Part shown: positions 57,766 to 64,000 of the stretch, piece by piece | Position numbering within the stretch: position 1 is the first letter of the stretch | How the letters are laid out: every line of letters begins with the position of its first letter | Assembly: GCF_900107255.1 (NCBI RefSeq) | Contig: NZ_FNPH01000004.1 | Coordinates: 62,001 to 126,000, forward strand | From: Micromonospora pattaloongensis | GTDB lineage: Bacteria; Actinomycetota; Actinomycetes; Mycobacteriales; Micromonosporaceae | Length of the DNA stretch: 64,000 nt | Direction of reading: 5' to 3' | Translations under genes and position numbers: made by a program | The notes under the pieces: model-generated | What the model was told of the DNA's origin: nothing | The model's input: only the letters and a program-made list of their open reading frames with translations | The model's database searches: none

Positions 57766-59397
57766 ATGTCCACCGCTCGGATCCCCGACGACGCGCACGC
57801 CGGTCGTGTCCCCCAACGCTGGTTCTCCGCCAGCGCGTTCCCCGAGCTCCTCGTGCAGAGCGTGCTGGACTACGCGATCTTCATGCTGGATCCGCAGGGG
57901 AACATCACCAGCTGGAACGTCGGCGCGCAGCGGATCAAGGGCTACACGGCCGATGAGATCATCGGCCGGCACTACTCCACGTTCTACCCCCCGGAGGCGG
58001 TCGCAGCGGGGCAGCCGGACAGACAGTTGGTGGTTGCGGCGCGCGAGGGCCGGGTCGAGGACGAGGGCTGGCGGATCCGCAAGGACGGGTCGCGGTTCTG
58101 GGCCAACGTCGTGATCACCGCGTTGTACGACGACAGCGGCGTGTTGCGGGGCTTCGGCAAGGTGACCCGGGACATGACTGAACGGCGCGCCGCCGAGCAG
58201 GCCCTGCGGGAGAGCGAGGAGCGCTTCCGGCTGCTCGTGCAGAGCGTGCTGGACTATGCGATCTTCATGCTCGATCCGCAGGGGAACGTCGCGAGCTGGA
58301 ACGCCGGCGCGCAGCGGATCAAGGGGTACACGGCCGACGACATCATCGGACGCCACTTCTCGACGTTCTACCCGCCTGAGGCGATCGCGGCCGGACGGCC
58401 GGCGGAGGAGCTCGAGATCGCGGCGCGCGACGGCCGGGTCGAGGACGAGGGCTGGCGGCTCCGCAAGGACGGGTCGCGGTTCTGGGCCAACGTCGTGATC
58501 ACCGCGTTGTACGACGACAGCGGCGTGTTGCAGGGCTTCGGCAAGGTGACCCGGGACATGACCGAACGGCGTCTCGCCGAGCAGACGCTCACCGAGCGCC
58601 GGCAGCTGCTGGCGCACCTCGTCGACGCGCAGGAGGCCGAACGGCGCCGCATCGCCTGGGACATCCACGACGACTCCATCCAGTCGATGGTGGCGGTCGG
58701 CATGCGGTTGCAGCTGCTCGCCCGGGCGCTGCCTCCGCAGTACGCCGGTGCCGTGGGCAAGCTCGACGACACGGTGCGCGGCAGCATCGGCCGGCTGCGG
58801 AGCCTGGTCTACCGGCTGCGGCCGCCGGCGATCGACCGCCAGGGCGGGCTGGTGAATTCGCTCGCGGCGTACCTCGGCCAGGTCGTCGGCGAGTCCGGGA
58901 TGAAGCACACGCTCCGGGTGGACCTCGCGCACGAACCCCCGCACGAGACCGCGATAACGGTGTTCCGGATCGCGCAGGAGGCGCTGACGAACGTGCGCAA
59001 GCACGCGCGCGCCACCGAAGTCGAGCTGCACGTGTCGACGGCGCGTAACGGGCTGCTCGTCCGGATCCGGGACAACGGCGTGGGCACGGACGCCGTCGCT
59101 TACGGCGGGTCGCCGCACGATCATTTCGGCCTCGTCGAGATGCGCGAACGCGCGGAGATGGCCGGTGGCTGGTGGAGCATGACCAGCGACGCCGGGTCCG
59201 GCGCGACGGTCGAGTTCTGGGTCCCGCTGCCGCCGTCGACCCCGACCGCGCCGCCGTCCGCGTCGGCTACCGCCCCGCCCGCCCCCGACGCGCCGCCCGC
59301 CCCCGACGCGCCGCCCGCCCCCGACGCCCCGGACGCCCCCGACGCCCCGGACGCCCCGGACGCCCCGGACGCCGCCCCGCCGGTGGTGTCGTCGTGA
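57766..59397 (+). CDS. Cytoplasmic PAS-PAS sensor histidine kinase (NarL-pairing type)
   Basis: 543 residues. Two PAS/PAC units at residues 28-155 and 156-283 are nearly identical (period 128 residues). A HisKA_3 dimerisation helix follows with H301 (AERRRIAWDIHDD), then HATPase_c with NVRKHA and DNGVG motifs to about residue 480. The last 60 residues are a Pro-Asp-Ala repeat tail. No membrane segment. This class phosphorylates LuxR-type or similar regulators. ATG at 57766; GTG at 57730 is possible but has no SD. The TGA overlaps the GTG of the receiver gene (GTGA). Confidence 0.9.
   Translation: MSTARIPDDAHAGRVPQRWFSASAFPELLVQSVLDYAIFMLDPQGNITSWNVGAQRIKGYTADEIIGRHYSTFYPPEAVAAGQPDRQLVVAAREGRVEDEGWRIRKDGSRFWANVVITALYDDSGVLRGFGKVTRDMTERRAAEQALRESEERFRLLVQSVLDYAIFMLDPQGNVASWNAGAQRIKGYTADDIIGRHFSTFYPPEAIAAGRPAEELEIAARDGRVEDEGWRLRKDGSRFWANVVITALYDDSGVLQGFGKVTRDMTERRLAEQTLTERRQLLAHLVDAQEAERRRIAWDIHDDSIQSMVAVGMRLQLLARALPPQYAGAVGKLDDTVRGSIGRLRSLVYRLRPPAIDRQGGLVNSLAAYLGQVVGESGMKHTLRVDLAHEPPHETAITVFRIAQEALTNVRKHARATEVELHVSTARNGLLVRIRDNGVGTDAVAYGGSPHDHFGLVEMRERAEMAGGWWSMTSDAGSGATVEFWVPLPPSTPTAPPSASATAPPAPDAPPAPDAPPAPDAPDAPDAPDAPDAPDAAPPVVSS
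57847..58593 (+). repeat. 384-bp tandem duplication encoding two PAS domains
   Basis: 57847-58230 and 58231-58593 align without gaps over most of their length. The stretches encoding RVEDEGWR and DGSRFWANVVITALYDDSG are identical or nearly so at the DNA level, including third codon positions. This points to recent duplication or ongoing gene conversion between the copies. Confidence 0.85.
59277..59376 (+). repeat. Pro-Asp-Ala coding microsatellite at the end of the kinase gene
   Basis: Units of 18 bases (GCCCCCGACGCGCCGCCC type) and then 9 bases (CCGGACGCC/CCCGACGCC) are repeated about a dozen times, encoding A-P-D-A-P-P and then D-A-P repeats. The array lies immediately before the overlapping start of the receiver gene. 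Confidence 0.85.
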
Positions 59398-59786
59398 CCG
59401 GCGCGCCCCGGCAGCTGCGGGTGCTGCTCTGCGACGACGATCTGATGATCTCCGAGGCGCTGCGCGACGTGCTCGCCGTCGAGCCGGATCTTGACGTCGT
59501 CGCGATCGGCCAGAACGCGGACGAGGCCGTGTCGCTGGCCGTGGAGCATGAGCCGGACGTGGCGGTGGTCGACATGCGGATGCCGGGCGGCGGGGCGCAC
59601 GCCGTCGCGGGGATCCGGCAGTGCTCGCCGCGCACCCGCGTCGTCGCGTTCACCGCGTACGGCGATCCGAGCGCGCGCGAGGAGATGCGCGCCGCGGGTG
59701 CGATCGCGTACCTGCTCAAGGGTGTTTCCATCGACGAGCTGGTCGCGACGATCCGCCGCGTCGGCGGTATCAGCCCGTCCCACTAG
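59394..59786 (+). CDS. Stand-alone receiver-domain response regulator
   Basis: 130 residues, receiver only. Acidic residues CDDD (13-16), phosphoacceptor D60 (VVDMRMPGGG), Thr87 (FTAYGD) and Lys109 (LLKGVS) are all in place. No HTH or enzymatic output follows; 20 residues after the Lys the chain ends in ISPSH. It may act by protein contact (CheY/Spo0F style) or as a phosphate sink for the kinase. GTG at 59394 overlaps the kinase stop by 4 bases. The receiver frame is open for more than 200 bases upstream of its start, under the repeat array. Confidence 0.87.
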   Translation: MTGAPRQLRVLLCDDDLMISEALRDVLAVEPDLDVVAIGQNADEAVSLAVEHEPDVAVVDMRMPGGGAHAVAGIRQCSPRTRVVAFTAYGDPSAREEMRAAGAIAYLLKGVSIDELVATIRRVGGISPSH

Positions 59787-59815
59787 GCCCGCCGCGCAAC
59801 TCCCTGATCGCCCGC

Positions 59816-60634
59816 TCAGTCGACGTCGTCGACCGGGCGGGCGCCGACGGCGAACGCGTCGAGGTCCGGGCCGTGCAACACCCGGCCGGCGACCGGATCC
59901 CGCCGCGCCACCGCGGCCAACCGCGCCACCGGCAGCCGCTGCGGCCGCAGCGCGGCGGCGAACACCACGTTGCCGTAGCGTCGGCCGCGCAGCAGCGCCG
60001 CGTCCGCGATCAGGCAGACGTCGGCGAACACCGTCCGCAGCGTGGCGGCATGGGTGCGGCTCACCGCGAGCGGCGGCGCGTCGGTGAGGTTCACCGCGTA
60101 GATCCCGTCCGGGGTCAGCACCCGGGCGACCTCGGCGGCGAACCCGGTGCCCGCCAGGTGCGCCGGCAGCTGTGCGCCCCGGTAGACGTCGGCGACCACC
60201 ACGTCGTACCGCTCGTCGGTGATCCGTTGGATCGCGTCGCGGGCGTCGGCGGTGTCGATGCGCGGCCCGGCGTCGGCCGACAGCGGTAGCTCCCGCCGGA
60301 CCAGCGCGACCAGCGCGGCGTCCCGCTCGACGACGCGCTGCGCCGAACCGGGGCGGGTCGCGGCGACGTAGCGCGGCAGCGTGAGCGCCCCGCCGCCGAG
60401 ATGCAGCACCCGCAGCGGGCGGTTCGGTGCCGCGGCGGCGTCGAGGACGGAGGCGATGCGGCGCACGTACGCGAACCGCAGCCGCGTCGGATCCGCCAGG
60501 TCCACGTACGACTGCTCCACGCCGTCGATCAGCAGCGTCCAGCCGTCCGGGTGCGCGGGATCGGGCACGAGCTCGGCGATGCCGAGCTCGACCGGCTCCC
60601 TCCGGCGCGCCGGGCGCGACGATCGACGGGTCAC
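59816..60634 (-). CDS. Spermidine synthase-like SAM-dependent methyltransferase fold protein
   Basis: 272 residues. The Rossmann-type binding loop is LRVLHLGGGALTLPRY, then VVERDAALVALVRRELPL, DARDAIQRITDERYDVVVADVY and VARVLTPDGIYAVNLTDAPPL. This is the polyamine-synthase-like group common in actinobacteria, which usually lacks part of the polyamine site and is of unknown function. GTG at 60634 was preferred; the longer frame to 60757 adds low-complexity Pro/Arg sequence and would overlap the region upstream of the divergent phenylacetate-CoA ligase gene. Confidence 0.8.
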   Translation of the reverse strand: MTRRSSRPARRREPVELGIAELVPDPAHPDGWTLLIDGVEQSYVDLADPTRLRFAYVRRIASVLDAAAAPNRPLRVLHLGGGALTLPRYVAATRPGSAQRVVERDAALVALVRRELPLSADAGPRIDTADARDAIQRITDERYDVVVADVYRGAQLPAHLAGTGFAAEVARVLTPDGIYAVNLTDAPPLAVSRTHAATLRTVFADVCLIADAALLRGRRYGNVVFAAALRPQRLPVARLAAVARRDPVAGRVLHGPDLDAFAVGARPVDDVD

Positions 60635-60738
60635 GGTCCGACCGTAGCCGCGCGGCGGTGGCACCCGCCGCCCGGCGGGCATAGATTGCACCATGATCGC
60701 CGCCAACGGTGACGGCGGTCGGCCCCCGGGGAGGAAGC

Positions 60739-62037
60739 GTGCAGGACCGGAGCCCACGGCCGGAGGAGCTGGAGCCGATCGAGCGCGCCTCGGTCGACGA
60801 GCTGCGCGCGCTGCAGCGCGACCGGCTGCGCTGGTCGCTGCGGCACGCGTACGACAACGTGCCGCACTACCGGGCGGCCTTCGACGCCGCGGGAGCGCAT
60901 CCCGACGACGCGCGGGACCTGACCGACCTGGCCCGGTTCCCCTTCACCACGAAGGCGGAGCTGCGCGACAACTACCCGTTCGGGATGTTCGCCGTGCCGC
61001 GCGAGCAGGTGTCCCGGCTGCACGCCTCGTCGGGCACCACCGGCCGGCCCACCGTCGTCGGCTACACCAGCGACGACGTACGGACCTGGGCGCGGCTCAT
61101 GGCGCGCTCGATCCGCGCCGCGGGCGGTAGGCCGGGGGAGAAGGTGCACGTCGCCTACGGGTACGGGCTGTTCACCGGCGGGCTCGGCGCGCACTACGGC
61201 GCCGAGGAGCTGGGCTGCACCGTCATCCCGGTCTCCGGCGGGATGACCGAGCGGCAGGTCATGCTGATCCGCGATTTCGAGCCGGACGTCATCATGGTGA
61301 CCCCGACCTACATGCTCGCCATCCTCGACGAGATGGAGCGTCAGGGCATGGACCCGCGCGGGTGCTCGCTGCAGGTGGGGATCTTCGGGGCAGAGCCGTG
61401 GACCGCGCAGATGCGGCGCGAGATGGAGCAGCGGCTCGACCTGCACGCGCTCGACATCTACGGGCTGTCGGAGGTGATGGGGCCGGGAGTGGCCGTGGAG
61501 TGCGTGGAGACCAAGGACGGGCTGCACGTCTGGGAGGACCACTTCTATCCGGAGATCATCGACCCGGACACCGGGGAGGTGCTGCCGGACGGGGAGGTGG
61601 GCGAACTGGTGCTCACCTCGCTGAGCAAGCAGGCGATGCCGGTGGTCCGGTACCGGACCCGCGACCTCACCCGGCTGCTGCCGGGCACCGCCCGCCCGAT
61701 GCGGCGCATCGAGAAGATCACGGGACGCACCGACGACATGATCATTCTGCGCGGGGTGAACCTGTTCCCGAGCCAGATCGAGGAGCTGATCCTGCGTACG
61801 CCCGAGCTGTCGCCGCACTTCCAGTGCCTGCTCGGCCGACAGGGGCGGATGGACACGCTCACGGTCCGCGTCGAGCGTCGCGCCGGCGTCGAACCGGCGG
61901 CGGCCGAGCGGGCCGGCGCGACGCTGGCGGGGCAGGTCAAGAACACCATCGGCGTCAGCATCGAGGTCGAGGTGCTGGCGCCCGACGGCGTCGAGCGGTC
62001 GATGGGCAAGATGCGCCGCATCGTCGACGGGCGGTGA
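60739..62037 (+). CDS. paaK: Phenylacetate-CoA ligase
   Basis: 432 residues, the usual PaaK length. LHASSGTTGRPTVVGYT is the AMP-binding P-loop; YGLSEVMGPGVA, YRTRDLTRLL and the C-terminal GRTDDMIILRGVNLFPSQIEE motif complete the adenylation domain. It activates phenylacetate (or a related aryl-acetate) to the CoA thioester in the cytoplasm, the first step of the paa pathway. GTG at 60739 with SD GAGGAA; the longer frame from 60709 has no SD. The rest of the paa cluster is not in the window. Convergent with a PaaI-type thioesterase. Confidence 0.92.
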   Translation: MQDRSPRPEELEPIERASVDELRALQRDRLRWSLRHAYDNVPHYRAAFDAAGAHPDDARDLTDLARFPFTTKAELRDNYPFGMFAVPREQVSRLHASSGTTGRPTVVGYTSDDVRTWARLMARSIRAAGGRPGEKVHVAYGYGLFTGGLGAHYGAEELGCTVIPVSGGMTERQVMLIRDFEPDVIMVTPTYMLAILDEMERQGMDPRGCSLQVGIFGAEPWTAQMRREMEQRLDLHALDIYGLSEVMGPGVAVECVETKDGLHVWEDHFYPEIIDPDTGEVLPDGEVGELVLTSLSKQAMPVVRYRTRDLTRLLPGTARPMRRIEKITGRTDDMIILRGVNLFPSQIEELILRTPELSPHFQCLLGRQGRMDTLTVRVERRAGVEPAAAERAGATLAGQVKNTIGVSIEVEVLAPDGVERSMGKMRRIVDGR

Positions 62038-62043
62038 CCGCCG

Positions 62044-62457
62044 CTACCGCTGCTCGATCACCCGGCTGCGGCCGCGGAACTCCGCGACCACCTCGTCGCC
62101 GCGCAGCACCGTGACGTCGTAGATGCCGCTGCGGCCGTACCGGGTCCGCTCCTCGGCGCGCGCCTCCAGCACGTCACCCTCGCGCACCGGCCGGACGAAC
62201 GTGATGTCGGCCCCGGCCGCCACCGTCACCGGGCCGTAGCTGTTGCAGGCGAAGGCGAAGGCGCTGTCGGCGAGCAGGAACAGGTAGCCGCCGTGCGCTA
62301 TCGCGTGGCCGTTGACCATATGGGACGTGACCCGCATCCGCGCCACCGCGCGTCCGTCGCCCGCCGAGACCAGGTCGATGCCGAGTCCCCGCGACGCGGC
62401 GTCGGCGTCGTACATCCGCTGCGTGGCGTCCGCGCTCTCCGGTGCCGACTGCGGCAT
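62044..62457 (-). CDS. paaI: PaaI-type hotdog thioesterase
   Basis: 137 residues with one hot-dog domain. VNGHAIAHGGYLFLLADSAFAFACNSYG is the PaaI motif, with the HGG and Asp/Asn residues of the active site, followed by GADITFVRPVREGDVL. PaaI hydrolyses stalled ring-hydroxylated phenylacetyl-CoA intermediates and rescues CoA, which fits its place next to paaK. ATG at 62457 with GTGGGGA upstream. Only 6 bases separate its stop from that of paaK. Confidence 0.9.
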   Translation of the reverse strand: MPQSAPESADATQRMYDADAASRGLGIDLVSAGDGRAVARMRVTSHMVNGHAIAHGGYLFLLADSAFAFACNSYGPVTVAAGADITFVRPVREGDVLEARAEERTRYGRSGIYDVTVLRGDEVVAEFRGRSRVIEQR

Positions 62458-62591
62458 GGCGTCCCCACTTTCGTTCCAGGCGTGCCTGGCTGGGACGGTA
62501 GCCGACGGCGCTTCCCCGGCGTCCGGCGCGGTCGGGCGCCGACGGCGCCGAGGTTCCCGTGCTGGTGCCGATCAGCTTCGCCGGCCGGTCG

Positions 62592-62651
62592 CCCCCCCCC
62601 GGCCGGCCACGAGAGGTTGAGCGTCCACGAAAGGCTGAGCGTCCACGAAAG
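62592..62651. repeat. C9 tract and two 18-bp tandem repeats upstream of the peptidase gene
   Basis: Nine consecutive C at 62592-62600 are followed by GTTGAGCGTCCACGAAAG (62616-62633) and GCTGAGCGTCCACGAAAG (62634-62651), which differ at one base. They lie 72-107 bases before the Xaa-Pro peptidase start, where promoter or operator elements would be. Confidence 0.6.
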
Positions 62652-62722
62652 ACGGATGACGATCGACGCGCGTATCGCGGTAGCGTGTCCGAACCCCTGA
62701 ACCATCGTCGAAGGAGGTGTCC

Positions 62723-64000
62723 ATGCGCCAACCGCGCCGCATGGCCCTGTTCACCGCCGCGTTCACCGGCGCGGCGCTGCTGGCCCCGCCGGGCTCGCCC
62801 GCGTCGGCCCGGCCCGACACCCCACCGGGCATCGTGGTGCAGGACGGGATGACGCAGCCGATCTACTCGTTCGCCGACGCGATCGAGGAACGGGTGTACG
62901 TGGAGACGCCGCTGGACACGGACAACGACGGCCGGCGGGACCGCGTCGCCATCGACGTCTCCCGACCGCGCGAGACGGCGACCGCCGGGCTGAAGGTGCC
63001 GGTCATCTTCGAGCACAGCCCCTACCGGAAGGGCGTCTGGGGCGACGTGCCGTACCCGAGCGTGCTCGTCGACGAGCTGCCGCAGGCGGGGCGGGGCCAC
63101 GGGCTCGGCGCCCGCTCGCTCGACGTCGCCATCCAGCGCGCCAAGGCCAACCTGCCCGGCTCGCTGGACGACTACTACGTGCCGCGCGGCTACGCGGTGG
63201 TGCTCGGCCAGAGCATCGGCACCGGCGACTCCGATGGCTGCCCGACCAGCGGCGACCGCGCCGAGACGCTCGGCACCAAGGCGGTCATCGACTGGCTCAA
63301 CGGGCGCGCGAAGGGCTTCACCGCGACGGGGGAGCCGGTCACCGCGGGCTGGACCACCGGCGCGGTGGGCATGACCGGGGTGTCGTACAACGGCACGCTG
63401 CCGAACATGGTGGCGACCACCGGGGTGGCGGGGCTGAAGACGATCATCCCGGTCTCGGCGATCAGCAGCTGGTACGACTACTACCGCGCCAACGGGCTGG
63501 TCGTCGCGCCCGGCACGTACCAGGGCGAGGACGCGGACGTGCTGGCGAAGTTCACCGCGGGTCAGGCACGGGCGGAGGGCCCGTGCGCAGACGAGATCGC
63601 GCGGATCACCGAGGAGCAGGACCGGGTCACCGGCGACTACACGCGGTTCTGGCGGGAGCGGGACTACCGGCCGGACGCGCGCAACGTGCGGGCCAGCGTC
63701 TTCGTGGTGCACGGGCTCAACGACTGGAACGTCAAGCCGGAGAACTTCGCCGGCTGGTGGGACCAGCTCGCCCGCTTCGACGTTCCGCGCAAGATCTGGC
63801 TGCACCAGGGCGGGCACGGCGGCCCGGGCGCCGCGGCGACCGTGACGTTGCCGGACGGGCGGAGCTGGACGTACCGGCAGACCGAGAACCGCTGGTTCGA
63901 CTACTGGCTGTGGAACGTCCGCAACGGAATCATGGACGAGCCGACGGCGGTGGTGCAGCGCGAGGATCGTGCCTACACGACGTACGCGAACTGGCCCGAC
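62723..64000 (+). CDS. Secreted Xaa-Pro dipeptidyl-peptidase-like protein (S15/CocE family), truncated by window end
   Basis: 426 residues are visible and no stop occurs before base 64000. A signal peptide (MALFTAAFTGAALLAPPGSPASA) is followed by the S15/X-Pro dipeptidyl-peptidase fold: RVYVETPLDTDNDGRRDRVAIDV opening strand, catalytic Ser221 (GMTGVSYNG), Asp333 (HGLNDWNV) and His364 (HQGGHGGP). The C-terminal beta domain begins near the right edge. It should cleave X-Pro dipeptides or esters outside the cell; the long insertion near 100-160 is typical of actinobacterial members. ATG at 62723 with SD AAGGAGGTGT. It was found by reading the frame directly. Confidence 0.9.
   Translation, partial: MRQPRRMALFTAAFTGAALLAPPGSPASARPDTPPGIVVQDGMTQPIYSFADAIEERVYVETPLDTDNDGRRDRVAIDVSRPRETATAGLKVPVIFEHSPYRKGVWGDVPYPSVLVDELPQAGRGHGLGARSLDVAIQRAKANLPGSLDDYYVPRGYAVVLGQSIGTGDSDGCPTSGDRAETLGTKAVIDWLNGRAKGFTATGEPVTAGWTTGAVGMTGVSYNGTLPNMVATTGVAGLKTIIPVSAISSWYDYYRANGLVVAPGTYQGEDADVLAKFTAGQARAEGPCADEIARITEEQDRVTGDYTRFWRERDYRPDARNVRASVFVVHGLNDWNVKPENFAGWWDQLARFDVPRKIWLHQGGHGGPGAAATVTLPDGRSWTYRQTENRWFDYWLWNVRNGIMDEPTAVVQREDRAYTTYANWPD

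Noticed and set aside
57346-59124. 592-codon minus-strand frame under the PAS-PAS kinase
   Set aside because: It only mirrors the PAS duplication of the real gene, and has no motif or ribosome-binding site of its own.
59277-59376. Regularly spaced short repeats as a possible CRISPR array
   Set aside because: Units of 9 and 18 bases without spacers, in frame within a kinase gene; this is a coding microsatellite.
1-64000. tRNA or rRNA genes in the gaps
   Set aside because: I looked for cloverleaf-like blocks with TTCGA-type T-loops and CCA ends in each gap and saw none. A tRNAscan run would be decisive.

Overview
The window is a chromosomal segment of a very GC-rich (roughly 70-75%) actinobacterium. 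GTG and TTG starts, 4-nt ATGA/GTGA gene overlaps, GC-rich hairpin terminators, DUF6221 and DUF6069 proteins, a bkdR-bkdABC locus and the multi-domain secreted PQQ-type dehydrogenase all fit an actinomycete. A Micromonosporaceae member is my best inference, but it rests on gene content read by eye and not on a database match. I see no rRNA, tRNA, CRISPR array, phage or transposase. About 60 protein genes are supported, nearly all intact; the first and last are cut by the window edges.

Layout. 1-8.8 kb: small enzymes and conserved small proteins (VOC protein, metallophosphoesterase, ChaB-like protein, SDR, DedA), a two-gene operon of a secreted PQQ-type sugar dehydrogenase and a Tat-exported sugar-phosphate-isomerase-like protein, a chagasin-type protease inhibitor and a DUF6221 protein. 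9-18.8 kb: cell envelope and signalling (L,D-transpeptidase lipoprotein, STAS protein, OhrR-type MarR regulator with a divergent small protein, bifunctional penicillin-binding protein, hybrid histidine kinase, FUSC membrane protein, Lrp-type regulator). 18.8-22.4 kb: branched-chain 2-oxoacid dehydrogenase operon. 22.5-25.1 kb: a two-gene operon of a cytoplasmic penicillin-acylase-type hydrolase and a siderophore-type GNAT acyltransferase behind an iron box. 25-31.7 kb: DUF6069 protein, secreted trypsin-like protease, CsoR-box copper operon (HMA chaperone, duplicated His-motif protein, CopA), ASCH protein. 31.8-38.1 kb: a catabolic regulon (ADH, ALDH, TetR, two acyl-CoA dehydrogenases, MaoC hydratase) with two near-identical operator candidates. 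38.1-42.4 kb: two cyclic-di-GMP proteins. 42.5-51.4 kb: a complete nine-gene Tad/Flp pilus locus with a VWA-TadB fusion. 51.6-53.8 kb: a second L,D-transpeptidase and a nucleotidyltransferase. 54-59.8 kb: a signalling cluster (GGDEF-EAL protein, LuxR-type regulator, RsbW-like ATPase, PAS-PAS kinase and stand-alone receiver). 59.8-64 kb: spermidine-synthase-like protein, phenylacetate-CoA ligase, PaaI thioesterase and a truncated Xaa-Pro dipeptidyl-peptidase-like protein.

How the parts work together. Three themes recur. Metal response: the iron-boxed acylase/GNAT pair and the copper operon each carry a recognisable metalloregulator site over the promoter. Surface attachment: the pilus locus is flanked by three diguanylate cyclase/phosphodiesterase proteins and by envelope enzymes, so c-di-GMP control of piliation is plausible but unproven. 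Acyl-CoA catabolism: one TetR protein appears to control two divergent operons that together could convert a primary alcohol to an acid and then carry out two beta-oxidation steps; the CoA ligase is not in the window next to them. Paralogous duplications (L,D-transpeptidases, PAS domains, small coding tandem repeats) are frequent.
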